64,000 nt of DNA from Sporotomaculum syntrophicum (GTDB lineage: Bacteria; Bacillota; Desulfotomaculia; Desulfotomaculales; Desulfallaceae): positions 138,185-202,184 of the forward strand of contig NZ_LSRS01000005.1 in the NCBI RefSeq assembly GCF_009932395.1. Direction: 5' to 3'. Each line of letters opens with the position of its first letter. Within the stretch, counting starts at the first letter, position 1. The notes under the pieces are model-generated. The model saw only the letters and a list, made by a program, of their open reading frames with translations, did not search any database and was not told the origin of the DNA. Position numbers and translations under genes: made by a program. This document shows, in pieces, positions 27,374-36,219 of the stretch.

Positions 27374-27771
27374 GTGCTGTTTAAAAGGACTTAATTTGCA
27401 GGTGGTCAAATTTGTGGAGAAAATCAGGATTTCCTGATTTTATTTTTCTTGAGTAGACCGGGGTGGAATTAGGGTAAATTATTTTCAGCATAAAAGGCAG
27501 GAAAGTTAAATTGAGTGGGTTTTTCCTTGTTTAATAAAAGAATTAATAAAAGAGATACAACCTAATGTCGGAATAAGTTATTACTGCTCAACAAGCGCGT
27601 GAATATGTGAAGACAAGTTATTTATATACTCAATTTTATGTGGAACAAATTTGTATGGCATGGAAGTGAGCTTGAACACAGAACCCGAGACTCACACACC
27701 AATGTTAGCTCCAAGCAAGGCCCAGTGCCATGCTCTAGTGTAATACTTATACTTATTGAGGGGGATTTTGG
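27374..27771 (+). other. Intergenic region with a terminator at its start
   Basis: About 400 bp of AT-rich DNA. Apart from the hairpin at 27420-27447, no gene or structured RNA is evident. The next gene has GAGGGGG at 27757-27763 as its ribosome site. Confidence 0.45.
27420..27447 (+). terminator. Rho-independent terminator
   Basis: AAAATCAGGA (27420-27429) and its exact complement (27432-27441) are followed by ATTTTT. It ends the 76-residue gene. Confidence 0.75.
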
Positions 27772-28197
27772 ATGAACGACTTCTTTGCCAGGTTCAAAAG
27801 CCTGGCAGTACTAGGTTTATCACGAAAACCGAAGTCCTTTAGCCGGCAGGCTTATGATTTTCTGCAGTCCCAGGGATATGAACTGTACCCGGTTAATCCT
27901 CATGCCAAGGCGATTGCCGGCCAAGCCTGCTATGATTCGGTAGAAGCTTTACCCGAGGTGGAGGCAGCTGTCTTTTTTACCCCGCCGGGGGTAAGTATGG
28001 CATTATTGCCTTTGTGCAAGGAGAAAGGGATTGTTTATGTTTGGTTTCAGCAAGGTTCAGCCGACAAGGCAGTGCTCAAAGTTGCTGACGAGCTTGGCAT
28101 AACGTATACCAAATCATGTGTCTTCTTGCACCAGCCTGGCGCCGGCTTTCCGCACAATGTGCACCGGATTTTGGCGGGTGTATTTGGTAAATTATAA
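27772..28197 (+). CDS. CoA-binding domain protein (YccU-like)
   Basis: The protein has 141 residues and is a single CoA_binding_2 Rossmann domain: FKSLAVLGLSRKPKSFSRQA, then LYPVNPHAKAIAG, AAVFFTPPGVS, VWFQQGSADKAV and a C-terminal CVFLHQPGAGFPH. It is related to the CoA-binding part of succinyl-CoA and acetate-CoA ligases but has no ligase domain. It binds CoA or an acyl-CoA in the cytoplasm; the role is unknown. The start ATG 27772 has GAGGGGG about 8 nt upstream. Confidence 0.85.
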   Translation: MNDFFARFKSLAVLGLSRKPKSFSRQAYDFLQSQGYELYPVNPHAKAIAGQACYDSVEALPEVEAAVFFTPPGVSMALLPLCKEKGIVYVWFQQGSADKAVLKVADELGITYTKSCVFLHQPGAGFPHNVHRILAGVFGKL

Positions 28198-28406
28198 AAG
28201 AGGTTACTTCGGGATAAGGGTAGGCGCATTCCGATTAGGAATATAAAGCCTGTTCTTATTAATTGTCAGGGTTGTGGACGAAGTGTATTATAATAAAAGA
28301 ACACAATTTATTTTATAGATAATGGGATTGAGCGTTTTGGGTAAGAATAGTATATACTTTATTTGGTATTCTTAGGTATACTATAAATATAAAGGGGGTT
28401 TTAACG

Positions 28407-28718
28407 ATGAATTTAGGAGATGACATGAAAAAAATAATTTTAGCCGGGATAGGGGCGATGGCTACCACAGCGGAAAAAACCAGGGAGTTTATTGATACGC
28501 TAATTGAAAAAGGCGAGCTGACTGTAGAACAGGGCAAAATCATTAACGAAGAATTGAAACGCAGTCGTGCCGAGAGTAAGAAAAAAGAAACTGTTACCGA
28601 TAGCATGGAGGATCTTTTGAATAAACTTGCCACTCTTAGCAAAGAAGATTTGGCTGTCTTAAAAGAGAAGCTCACGGAGATGGAGAAAAAAGATGAAGCA
28701 TCTAGGGTTATCGATTGA
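28407..28718 (+). CDS. Phasin/PhaF-like coiled-coil protein
   Basis: The product has 103 residues with a GGGGG ribosome site. An N-terminal amphipathic helix (MKKIILAGIGAMATTAEKTR) is followed by ELTVEQGKIINEELKRSRAE and a long charged coiled coil to the end. This layout (a short helix followed by a 'GELT.EQG' turn) resembles the polyhydroxyalkanoate-granule-associated/phasin-like proteins often found next to UbiB kinases. It overlaps the ubiB start by 26 bp, so it is translationally coupled to it and may be its partner or regulator. Confidence 0.65.
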   Translation: MNLGDDMKKIILAGIGAMATTAEKTREFIDTLIEKGELTVEQGKIINEELKRSRAESKKKETVTDSMEDLLNKLATLSKEDLAVLKEKLTEMEKKDEASRVID

Positions 28719-30288
28719 TAATAAATTATCGGCTGCCAGACTAAGGGAAATGGTCAGTGTTCTTAAACGCCATGGAGTAATCCACGGCGTTTCTCCTGAA
28801 AAATTGAAATTAATTTTGGAGGACCTGGGTCCAACTTATGTCAAGTTTGGCCAGGTGATGTCTATGCGCAGTGATATACTCCCAAGAGAGTACTGTGATG
28901 TGTTGGTTCAACTGCGCACCGATGTAAAACCGCTTTCGTATGAGGAGGTTATCGGAGTAATTGAAGCTGAGTACGGCCTGCGGACAGACGAGGTTTTTAA
29001 GGAAATTTCCCGGGAATCCCTTGGCTCAGCTTCGATTGCCCAGGTGCATAAAGCGGTCTTGCATAATGGGCAAACCGTAGTGATTAAAGTTCAGCGTCCC
29101 GGCATATATCAAATGATGGAGCGGGATATTCAATTACTTAAAAAAGCGATTTCCTTCATTAAAGTATTTAAAATTAATGTAGGAAACATTGACTTTAAAT
29201 TAATCGTGGATGAAATGTGGGCGGCTGCTCAACAGGAAATGGATTTTATTATAGAATCTAACTATATCCAGGAAATTACCAATTTAAACGCAGATATTAA
29301 GTACGTAGCTTTCCCCCGTGTGGAGCGTAATTTAACGACACCAAGGGTACTTGTTATGGAGTATATCGATGGCGTACAGATAGACGATCTGGAAAAACTA
29401 GCCTCACTGGGCTATGACATTAATGAAATCGGCATTAAGTTGGCCGAGAACTATGTTAAACAAATTGTCGATGATGGTTTATTTCATGCTGATCCTCACC
29501 CGGGGAATATCTTTATCCGGGATGGCCAAATTGTCTGGCTGGATTTAGGTATGATGGGGCGTATTAACAGCCGGGACCGCAGGCTATTAAAAAAGACTAT
29601 CTTATCCATTGTGCAGCAGGACATTCAGGGTTTGGTTGAAGTATTCTTAGCTGCGGATACGATAAAAGGTAAGGTTAACTTTACCAAGCTTTATGAAGAT
29701 ATTGAAAGTATGCTAACCCGATATGGTGATATGGAATTAGCTGATATGCAGCTGGGTCCCATCATACAAGAGGTTAAAGATATCTTAAACTTTCACCAGA
29801 TATCTTTGCCCTCGGGCCTCTCTATGTTAGCCCGGGGCATTGTTACTATTGAAGGTGTTTTGGCGGCCTGCAGCCCGCAGGTTAATTTTGTGAAAATTAT
29901 TGCCAATCATGCTTCAGAAAATATATTTAAGGAAATTGATTTTAAGAAGGAATTCCTAACGACGATGCTATTGCTCCATAGCTTTGGCAAACATACCCTG
30001 GCATTACCGGAACAATTCTCCAATGTCATGCAAATGGCCATCAGAGGGCAAACCAGAATAAATATCGATTTAACTGCTGATGAACCGGCGCGTCGACTTG
30101 ACCTGATGCTCAACAAGCTGCTGGTTTGCCTGCTCAGTGTTGCCTGTATCGTTGGTGCCAGTATCATTTTTGCTTCAGGTATGCCTCCCCATTGGTATGG
30201 TGTTCCTGTGTTGGCTTGGATCGGGTATTTGCTGTCTATACTGTTGGCTGGTTGGGTAATTAAGAAAATTATTCGTAATAAATATTAA
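28693..30288 (+). CDS. ubiB: UbiB/ABC1/AarF-type atypical kinase
   Basis: The protein has 531 residues. UbiB motifs in order: YVKFGQVMSMRSDILP (KxGQ), LGSASIAQVHKA (the Ala-rich loop that replaces the P-loop), VVIKVQRPG, LFHADPHPGNIFI (catalytic) and VWLDLGMMGR (DFG-like). Two C-terminal hydrophobic segments (LLVCLLSVACIVGASIIF and VPVLAWIGYLLSILLAGWVI) anchor it in the membrane. The family has ATPase activity and supports isoprenoid-quinone/lipid handling; the substrate in clostridia is unknown. It overlaps the phasin-like gene upstream. Confidence 0.92.
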   Translation: MKHLGLSIDNKLSAARLREMVSVLKRHGVIHGVSPEKLKLILEDLGPTYVKFGQVMSMRSDILPREYCDVLVQLRTDVKPLSYEEVIGVIEAEYGLRTDEVFKEISRESLGSASIAQVHKAVLHNGQTVVIKVQRPGIYQMMERDIQLLKKAISFIKVFKINVGNIDFKLIVDEMWAAAQQEMDFIIESNYIQEITNLNADIKYVAFPRVERNLTTPRVLVMEYIDGVQIDDLEKLASLGYDINEIGIKLAENYVKQIVDDGLFHADPHPGNIFIRDGQIVWLDLGMMGRINSRDRRLLKKTILSIVQQDIQGLVEVFLAADTIKGKVNFTKLYEDIESMLTRYGDMELADMQLGPIIQEVKDILNFHQISLPSGLSMLARGIVTIEGVLAACSPQVNFVKIIANHASENIFKEIDFKKEFLTTMLLLHSFGKHTLALPEQFSNVMQMAIRGQTRINIDLTADEPARRLDLMLNKLLVCLLSVACIVGASIIFASGMPPHWYGVPVLAWIGYLLSILLAGWVIKKIIRNKY

Positions 30289-30792
30289 TGTGTGGATAGT
30301 TAAGCCTTAAGAAGTAAGGCTTATATTATAGTTCGTTTGCCTAAAATTCATCATATGGCATTTTCGTATATTAATTTTATTTGGCAATCTGTTGTTTATA
30401 ATAATTTTAACTTTATATTATTTAATATAAATGTTATGATAAACCATTTGGGTAAATAAAGGGGGGAGTGAAATATTGGATCTAGTGGTCCAGGCACAAC
30501 AATTGTTACCTCTGCATAAATATATAAAACTATAGTTGGTTGCTTGGTTGGAGGTATGTTTGTCGAGAGACAGTGAATAATATACTGGCAGCACTCAAAT
30601 ACCACCTGGTCTGAAAATGCTTCTGCAATATGGATCTAGGAATCTTATTGCCGAAATATAATAAAAATAGATAATTGAGTTTTAATAAAAAATTGTTTGA
30701 ATTTTTTCTCTTATAATATATAATTAGTCATATAATATGTTTTAAACGCATATGTTTATTAAATGACGCTAAATATAAGGAGGCTGGTATAT
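30289..30792 (+). other. AT-rich intergenic region
   Basis: About 500 bp with no convincing frame; the minus-strand frame 30396-30605 has no ribosome site. A weak hairpin (GCCTTAAGAAGTAAGGC, 30304-30320) follows ubiB and may be its terminator. An AAGGAGG at 30777-30783 leads to the small gene at 30793. Confidence 0.45.
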
Positions 30793-30909
30793 GTGTCAAA
30801 GGAGTTAATTGATCAAATCTTGAGGGAGATTGGATTGGAAAAAATTGATACAGACCCCGAGGAAATTAGGCGGGAGGCCCTGTCCGAGACTGAAGTGATC
30901 AGTAAATAA
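30793..30909 (+). CDS. Small acidic protein of unknown function (38 aa)
   Basis: The start is GTG 30793 with a near-perfect AAGGAGG about 9 nt upstream; the overlapping ATG at 30791 closes after five codons. The peptide is acidic and helical: SKELIDQILREIGLEKIDTD, then a Glu-rich tail ending SETEVISK. A strong terminator follows at 30949. Ribosome site, terminator and composition support a real gene; no family is recognised. Confidence 0.5.
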   Translation: MSKELIDQILREIGLEKIDTDPEEIRREALSETEVISK

Positions 30910-30948
30910 AGTTAGGGAGGGTATAACGTGTTGGTCGGGGATAAATAG

Positions 30949-30986
30949 CCGGGGGCTGGTTGGAAAGCTAAACCGCCCCCGGTTTT
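30949..30986 (+). terminator. Rho-independent terminator
   Basis: CCGGGGGC (30949-30956) pairs perfectly with GCCCCCGG (30975-30982), followed by TTTT. It lies between the small gene and the convergent cotF-like gene. Confidence 0.8.
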
Positions 30987-30991
30987 CAGTC

Positions 30992-31603
30992 TTAGCTAAT
31001 AAATCCCTGGTTTTCCAAAGTGCCCGCTGATCTCATCATACCCATTGTCCCGGTATTACCTACTGGCTGGAAGGTATTAATAAAGTTCATCTGAGTTCTG
31101 TCCTGCATAGTTGGCACCTGGTACATGCCCTTTTGATTCATATAGGTGAAGATTTCGTAAGCCTTTTCGGCGCAGGACATAGCACCCTGCATCATAATAT
31201 GCCGGAGCTGCGAATCAGCGCACTCCAGTGAAGCCATCATTTTACGGGAAGCACTACATTTATGCATATTAAGCATTATGGAGGCTACATCCCGGTCGCT
31301 TAGCCTGCCGGCTGTTTCATGGGGCGAAACGGGTTGTGGGCTACGCAGGCCGTAATTAATCGAAGGGACTCTCCGGGCGTGGTAGGTGTCGGCACTAATG
31401 CCGTGGCGGTTGGACATGAAGGAAACCATATCGTTATATTCCTTTTCCGCAAAGCTTAGTTGCCTGTCCATTATTTCGCCCAGCTGCTGATCGGAAACAT
31501 GCCGGCGCAGCAGTGAGAAAGTATTGATGCTATCAATAGTGCTGGTTAAAACCTCATGAGCTTCCATAATTTCATGAGCGCCAAAATCGTGTTGCATGCG
31601 CAT
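30992..31603 (-). CDS. CotF-like spore coat protein
   Basis: The product has 203 residues: a ferritin-like, Met/His-rich helical protein. FGAHEIMEAHEVLTSTIDSI at the N-terminus, QLSFAEKEYNDMVSFMSNRH and, after a linker, a second helical half (VASIMLNMHKCSASRKMMAS, ALSCAEKAYEIFTYM-like) fit the spore-coat CotF family. Its members are made in the mother cell and deposited on the spore. The C-terminus is Gly/Met-rich. It is monocistronic, convergent with the small gene at 30793. Confidence 0.8.
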   Translation of the reverse strand: MRMQHDFGAHEIMEAHEVLTSTIDSINTFSLLRRHVSDQQLGEIMDRQLSFAEKEYNDMVSFMSNRHGISADTYHARRVPSINYGLRSPQPVSPHETAGRLSDRDVASIMLNMHKCSASRKMMASLECADSQLRHIMMQGAMSCAEKAYEIFTYMNQKGMYQVPTMQDRTQMNFINTFQPVGNTGTMGMMRSAGTLENQGFIS

Positions 31604-32041
31604 AGTATCTCCTCCTTAAAGTTATTTGTACACCTTCCGCAAATCCTCCCTATACCCCCAGGTAAAAATTCAGATTTTAGTCCGGGCGGCCTTTTGAGAA
31701 TCCCAATGTCTATTTTCTTTCGTGTTTGTTACAAATATACAAGCACCTCATTAAACACCGGTGGCAATGTTTTCCTCATGCTAATCCTCAACCTTCTGCA
31801 CATATTCCGTTTGATCTTTCTTCAAATCCAGGTACAGAGTTCCGTCCGTATTTAAGGAAGCTAAAGTAACATCATATTTCAATGAATTAGGTTAGTCTTT
31901 TGGTTGTTTTTTGCTTAATCAATTAGTGGAAAATGTTCACGGGTATATACTCATGGGTTTACAAGTACATTTTTAAAATACTTTAGGTTGTCAATTTGGA
32001 TTATTTTGCATCTATGATATAATTTTTCATGGAGGAGAAAA
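31604..32041. other. Divergent promoter region of cotF-like and yqeK genes
   Basis: 438 bp without a gene. A consensus TATAAT at 32018-32023 lies about 19 nt before the yqeK start, and a TTGTCA at 31988 may serve as -35, though the spacing (24 nt) is poor. GGAGGAG just before ATG 32042 is the ribosome site. The cotF side should hold a mother-cell sigma-E/K promoter that I cannot place with confidence. Confidence 0.4.
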
Positions 32042-32641
32042 ATGCAGCATAAGTATTACATAGAGCGCTTGCAAGGTATGCTTGGTAACAAAAGGCTTGA
32101 GCATTCACTGGCAGTCAGCGCAACTGCAGTCGGGCTGGCCGAGTTATACGGTGCCGACCGTCGGCAGGCTGAAATGGCAGGTCTATTGCACGATTGCGCC
32201 AGGGAATTGTCGGACGTGGAACTACTGGCTATGGCCAGGGAAAATCATGTGCCTGTTGTCGAGGTCGAGGAGCTCAAACCGGTGCTGCTTCACGCACCTG
32301 TAGGCGCGTTGCTGGCCAGGAGGCAGTTTGGCGTGTTGGATCAGGCGGTTCTGCAGTCTATTAACTTGCATACCCTGGGGGATGCGGCCATGACCTTACT
32401 GGATAAGATTGTATTTTTAGCGGACAAGACAGAGCCGGGGCGTAATTACCCGGGGGTGGATAAGTTGCGACAACTAGCAACTCAGAATCTGGACCAAGCT
32501 TTGTTATATTGTTTTGACAATGCTATCCTGCTAGCTGTGCGAAGGGGCGAATTAATCCATCCCAGAATTGTGCAGGCGCGAAATGGAATAAATATTTTCA
32601 ACCGCAGGCAGGAGATTTTAAACCTTAGCCGAATAACTTGA
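32042..32641 (+). CDS. yqeK: YqeK-type HD hydrolase (symmetrical Ap4A hydrolase)
   Basis: The protein has 199 residues. The HD motif is MAGLLHDCARELSD (about residue 55), with H in HSLAVSATA and HAPVGALLA and a late FLADKTEPGR that typifies YqeK. The family hydrolyses diadenosine tetraphosphate to two ADP. It precedes rsfS, as in many Firmicutes (nadD-yqeK-rsfS); nadD itself is not adjacent here. 32 nt separate it from rsfS, so they are co-transcribed. Confidence 0.92.
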   Translation: MQHKYYIERLQGMLGNKRLEHSLAVSATAVGLAELYGADRRQAEMAGLLHDCARELSDVELLAMARENHVPVVEVEELKPVLLHAPVGALLARRQFGVLDQAVLQSINLHTLGDAAMTLLDKIVFLADKTEPGRNYPGVDKLRQLATQNLDQALLYCFDNAILLAVRRGELIHPRIVQARNGINIFNRRQEILNLSRIT

Positions 32642-32673
32642 AGTATTAAAAATCTAACTAATAGGGGGATTGC

Positions 32674-33033
32674 TTGTTGATAATTGAACCTGAGGTTCTG
32701 GTGCAGTTGGCTGTTGAAGCGGCGGAAGGGAAAAAGGCCTTTGATATCACCGTGCTCAATATCAGTGAGGTTTCTGTGGTGGCTGATTACTTTATCATTT
32801 GTAGCAGCAGGTCGACAGTACATGCCCGAGCTATTGCCGATGCCATTGAGGAAAAGTTGCAGGAGTACGGCTCTAGTCAACCACGCAGGGAAGGGTTCAA
32901 GACGGCACAATGGTTGTTATTGGACTACGGTTCTGTTGTCGTCCATATCTTCCAGGAAGAACAACGCCATTTTTATAATTTAGAGCATTTGTGGGGAGAC
33001 GCCCAGGTTGTCAAATACACGGCAAGTATGTAA
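32674..33033 (+). CDS. rsfS: Ribosome silencing factor RsfS
   Basis: The protein has about 119 residues, start TTG 32674 (or TTG 32677) after AGGGGG. Single RsfS/Iojap domain: KAFDITVLNISEVSVVADYF, FIICSSRSTVHARAIADAIE, REGFKTAQWLLLDYGSVVVH and HIFQEEQRHFYNLEHLWGDA. It binds ribosomal protein uL14 and blocks subunit joining in slow growth. It is second in the yqeK operon and ends just before the consensus promoter of the leuS leader. Confidence 0.96.
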   Translation: MLIIEPEVLVQLAVEAAEGKKAFDITVLNISEVSVVADYFIICSSRSTVHARAIADAIEEKLQEYGSSQPRREGFKTAQWLLLDYGSVVVHIFQEEQRHFYNLEHLWGDAQVVKYTASM

Positions 33034-33045
33034 GTATTTTTATCG

Positions 33046-33074
33046 TTGACATAAAATATTATTTATTTTATAAT
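33046..33074 (+). promoter_or_regulatory. Consensus sigma-A promoter of the leuS T-box leader
   Basis: TTGACA (33046-33051), a 17-nt spacer and TATAAT (33069-33074) match the consensus perfectly. Transcription should start near 33081, before the T-box and the embedded tRNA. Confidence 0.9.
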
Positions 33075-33258
33075 AGGCTTCAGTTTAATAGTTAATAACT
33101 GTGAAGGGGAATAGTAATATTGTATTTTTACCCTCAAGAGAGCCGTCGGTTGGTGCGAGGCGGTGGGTAAAGCGAATGAACTCGCCCCGGAGTTGCCCGG
33201 TTGAAACCAGTAAACCGGGACGGCCTGTGCCGTTAACACACCGAGTGGATAAAGTCAT

Positions 33259-33334
33259 GGGGGTGTAGCTCAGCTGGGAGAGCGCCTGAATGGCATTCAG
33301 GAGGTCAGGGGTTCGAGCCCCCTCATCTCCACCA
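33259..33334 (+). tRNA. tRNA-Ala (anticodon GGC), nested in the leuS T-box leader
   Basis: A 76-nt cloverleaf folds without defects. The acceptor GGGGGTG pairs with CATCTCC and includes the alanine identity pair G3-U70. D stem GCTC/GAGC; anticodon stem CCTGA/TCAGG with loop ATGGCAT (anticodon GGC, reads GCC and GCT); T stem AGGGG/CCCCT with loop TTCGAGC; discriminator A and encoded CCA. It has no promoter of its own: it can only come from the leuS leader promoter at 33046. It sits exactly in the terminal loop of T-box stem III, with 2 nt on the 5' side and 4 nt on the 3' side. Confidence 0.97.
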
Positions 33335-33372
33335 AAACGACTTTATCAATTAGGGTGGTATCGCGAGATTAA

Positions 33373-33402
33373 CCTCTCGTCCCTTATGGGATGAGGGGTT
33401 TT
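33373..33402 (+). terminator. T-box attenuator terminator before leuS
   Basis: CCTCTCGTCCC (33373-33383) pairs with GGGATGAGGGG (33388-33398), 11 bp with two G-U pairs and a 4-nt loop, followed by TTTT. Its 5' arm overlaps the region that pairs with the T-box in the antiterminator. Confidence 0.92.
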
Positions 33403-33482
33403 CATTTGTTTTCATTCGATAAAATGTGATAACATGGTAGTTAGGTGTAAAATGTTAATTTTGAAAGAAACGGGAGGAAGAC

Positions 33483-35969
33483 ATGCAGGAACGCTATGAA
33501 TTTAAGGAAATAGAGGCCAAATGGCAGCGAATATGGGCTGAGCAGGATAGCTATACGGTACCCGATTTCAGTGATCGGCCCAAATATTACTGTCTGGAGA
33601 TGTTTCCCTATCCTTCGGGTAAGTTACATATGGGTCACGTGCGTAACTACTCCATCGGAGATGTAGTAGCCCGGTTTAAGACGATGCAGGGTTATAATGT
33701 GCTCCACCCGATGGGTTGGGACGCCTTTGGCTTGCCGGCAGAGAATGCCGCCATCAAGCATGGAGCCATACACCCTGCCCATTGGACTGTTGAAAATATC
33801 GATACTATGCGGGCCCAGCTCAAACAATTGGGGCTCAGCTATGATTGGAACCGGGAGGTGGCAACGTGTCACCCCGGATATTATAAATGGACTCAGTGGC
33901 TGTTTTTACAGCTTTATCAGCATGGGTTAGCTTACAAAAAAAAATCAGCGGTAAACTGGTGCCCTTCCTGTGCTACCGTACTGGCTAACGAGCAGGTCAA
34001 GGAAGGCTCCTGCGAACGCTGCGACAGTGTAGTGGAAAAAAGAGAGTTGGAACAGTGGTTTTTAAAGATCACCAACTATGCCGACCGGTTGCTGGCCGAC
34101 CTGGAAAAGCTTAGCGGCTGGCCGGATAAGGTTAAGATTATGCAGAAGAACTGGATTGGGCGCAGTGAAGGCGCCGAGGTTAATTTTCCAATCGAAGGAA
34201 TGGATGAATCCGTAGCTATCTACACTACTCGACCGGATACTATTTATGGTGTAACCTATATGGTGCTGGCACCCGAACATCCCTTGGTGGAAAAATTAAT
34301 TGAGGGTAAGCCACAGGCCGGTCAGATCAGGGAATTTGTGAAGCAGGTGCGTAATTTAAGCGAACTGGCCCGTACTTCCACTGAAGCCGAAAAAATCGGT
34401 TTATTTACCGGCGCTTACTGCATTAACCCGGTGAACGGCGATAAAGTGCCGATTATGGTGGCCAATTATGTGCTGTTGGAATACGGTACCGGCGCTGTCA
34501 TGGCGGTACCGGCCCATGACCAGCGTGACTTTGAGTTTGCCCGCAAGTATAACCTGCCTATTCGGGTGGTCATTCAGCCAGAGGGAGTAACCCTAGATCC
34601 TGGCGCTATGATCGAGGCCTTCGAAGATGAAGGATTGATGGTTAATTCAGGGCAGTTTAATGGCACACCGAGCCGGCAGGGTATTAGTGCCGTAATCAAA
34701 TATTTGCAGGAACAGGGGTTAGGCGAAGGAAGGGTCAATTATCGCTTGCGGGACTGGCTTATTTCCCGGCAGCGTTACTGGGGAGCACCCATTCCCATCA
34801 TATATTGTGATCAGTGCGGAGCGGTACCGGTACCTGATGCAGAATTACCTGTGATGCTGCCCATGGATGTGGCCTTTAAACCTACCGGTCGTTCCCCGCT
34901 GGCTGAACATGAGGACTTTGTGCATACTACCTGCCCCAGCTGTGGTGGCCCGGCATGCAGGGAAACCGATACTATGGATACCTTTATGTGTTCGTCCTTT
35001 TATTACTATCGTTATACCAGCCCCCGGGACGAAACCAGTGCCTGGGACGGGGACAAAGTAAGGCAGTGGCTGCCGGTGGACCAGTATATCGGTGGTGTGG
35101 AACATGCTATTCTGCACCTGTTGTACAGCCGTTTTATTACCAAGGTGCTTTTTGATATGCAATTGGTGGGTAACGATGAACCATTCACCAACCTTCTTAC
35201 CCAGGGCATGGTACTCAAGGACGGGGCTAAGATGAGCAAATCCAAGGGTAATGTGGTCAGCCCTGAGGATATCGTGGCCAAGTATGGAGCTGATACTGCC
35301 CGGCTGTTTATTCTGTTCGCTTCGCCTCCCGAGCGGGATTTAGAATGGAGCGACCAGGGAGTGGAGGGCAGTTATCGGTTCCTGAACCGGGTATGGCGTC
35401 TGGTGGCGCCGCTGGGGGATCTACTGGCTGCCGGTGAATATACGGGCCGGACTGGTAGCTTGGTGGGGATCAACAAAGATATGCGCCGGATAACCCACCT
35501 GGCTATTAAAAAGGTTACGGAGGATGTGGGCAACCGGTTTAACTTTAATACCGCGGTGAGCGCCATTATGGAACTGGTCAATACTATATATCAGTACCGG
35601 GAAGTGCCCGAGTTCGACCGGGATGCCGGTGTTATGCGCGAGGCGGTAGAGTCTTTGCTGCTGCTTTTGGCTCCTTTTGCCCCGCATATCACAGAGGAGT
35701 TATGGGCATTAACCGGACACAAGGGCAGTATCCATGCTCAGCCGTGGCCCCAGTATTCTCCCGAGGCTTTAGTTGAAGATGAAATCACTATTGTGGTGCA
35801 GCTTAACGGTAAGGTGCGCGACCGGATTCTTGTCCCCGCCGGCATTAGTGCGGACGCCATGCGGGAAATGGTGCTAAAGCAAGAAAAAGTGCAGGCACTG
35901 ATTGGTGATAAAAAGGTGGTTAAAGTTATACCGGTGCCCGGAAAATTGGTGAACATCGTGGTAAAGTAA
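33483..35969 (+). CDS. leuS: Leucyl-tRNA synthetase
   Basis: This 828-residue class I enzyme charges tRNA-Leu with leucine (EC 6.1.1.4). The HIGH-type motif is HMGH at residues 49-52 ([14 protein letters not shown]), and the KMSKS loop ([11 protein letters not shown]) is near residue 583. The CP1 editing domain lies between them ([36 protein letters not shown]). A Cys-rich zinc module (CPSC, CERC) follows the first Rossmann half. The C-terminal domain ends in [23 protein letters not shown] precedes ATG 33483. It is governed by the T-box leader with the nested tRNA-Ala. Confidence 0.98.
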   Translation: MQERYEFKEIEAKWQRIWAEQDSYTVPDFSDRPKYYCLEMFPYPSGKLHMGHVRNYSIGDVVARFKTMQGYNVLHPMGWDAFGLPAENAAIKHGAIHPAHWTVENIDTMRAQLKQLGLSYDWNREVATCHPGYYKWTQWLFLQLYQHGLAYKKKSAVNWCPSCATVLANEQVKEGSCERCDSVVEKRELEQWFLKITNYADRLLADLEKLSGWPDKVKIMQKNWIGRSEGAEVNFPIEGMDESVAIYTTRPDTIYGVTYMVLAPEHPLVEKLIEGKPQAGQIREFVKQVRNLSELARTSTEAEKIGLFTGAYCINPVNGDKVPIMVANYVLLEYGTGAVMAVPAHDQRDFEFARKYNLPIRVVIQPEGVTLDPGAMIEAFEDEGLMVNSGQFNGTPSRQGISAVIKYLQEQGLGEGRVNYRLRDWLISRQRYWGAPIPIIYCDQCGAVPVPDAELPVMLPMDVAFKPTGRSPLAEHEDFVHTTCPSCGGPACRETDTMDTFMCSSFYYYRYTSPRDETSAWDGDKVRQWLPVDQYIGGVEHAILHLLYSRFITKVLFDMQLVGNDEPFTNLLTQGMVLKDGAKMSKSKGNVVSPEDIVAKYGADTARLFILFASPPERDLEWSDQGVEGSYRFLNRVWRLVAPLGDLLAAGEYTGRTGSLVGINKDMRRITHLAIKKVTEDVGNRFNFNTAVSAIMELVNTIYQYREVPEFDRDAGVMREAVESLLLLLAPFAPHITEELWALTGHKGSIHAQPWPQYSPEALVEDEITIVVQLNGKVRDRILVPAGISADAMREMVLKQEKVQALIGDKKVVKVIPVPGKLVNIVVK

Positions 35970-36004
35970 TAGCTGACCTGGTTGGTTGAACAGGCTAATG
36001 ATAA

Positions 36005-36044
36005 AGGGGCGGGTCTGCTTAGCGATAATAACATACCTGCCCCT
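36005..36044 (+). terminator. Hairpin after leuS, possible terminator
   Basis: AGGGGCGGGT (36005-36014) pairs with ACCTGCCCCT (36035-36044), 10 bp with one G-U and a 20-nt loop. No T-run follows, so it is weak as an intrinsic terminator. Confidence 0.45.
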
Positions 36045-36129
36045 GTCTGCGTTTCATACAACTCATTAATCCTTTATACGGTAGCTATATGAAATTCTTT
36101 TGATTAAGCAGAAATTTGATATAAATATC

Positions 36130-36158
36130 TTGACAGTTATTATACCCCAGTATATACT
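36130..36158 (+). promoter_or_regulatory. Sigma-A promoter of hisG
   Basis: TTGACA (36130-36135), a 17-nt spacer and TATACT (36153-36158), about 60 nt upstream of the hisG start. Confidence 0.8.
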
Positions 36159-36219
36159 AGGCAAAGATACTTTAATGTGCTAAATAGATAACGAGATAAA
36201 GCAAGGGGGTTATATTTTA

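Larger units (their letters stand above)
33101..33402 (+). promoter_or_regulatory. Leucine T-box riboswitch with a tRNA-Ala gene inside stem III
   Basis: The leader carries the classical T-box parts in order. The specifier loop has AGTA (33113-33116) facing GAA (33178-33180), and the next triplet is CTC (33181-33183), a leucine codon. AGAGAG (33138-33143) and GGTTGGTG are distal stem I elements. Stem II is CCCGGTT (33196-33202) with AACCGGG (33213-33219), followed by the IIA/B-like GGCCTGTGCC with CACA. Stem III is GATAAAGTC (33248-33256) with the exact complement GACTTTATC (33339-33347), and its loop is a complete tRNA. The T-box is AGGGTGGTATCGCG (33352-33365), one base off consensus. A terminator follows. 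Uncharged tRNA-Leu should favour the antiterminator and let transcription run into leuS. Confidence 0.93.

Noticed and set aside
30396-30605. 69-codon minus-strand frame
   Set aside because: AT-rich region, no ribosome site, and sequence without a coding pattern.
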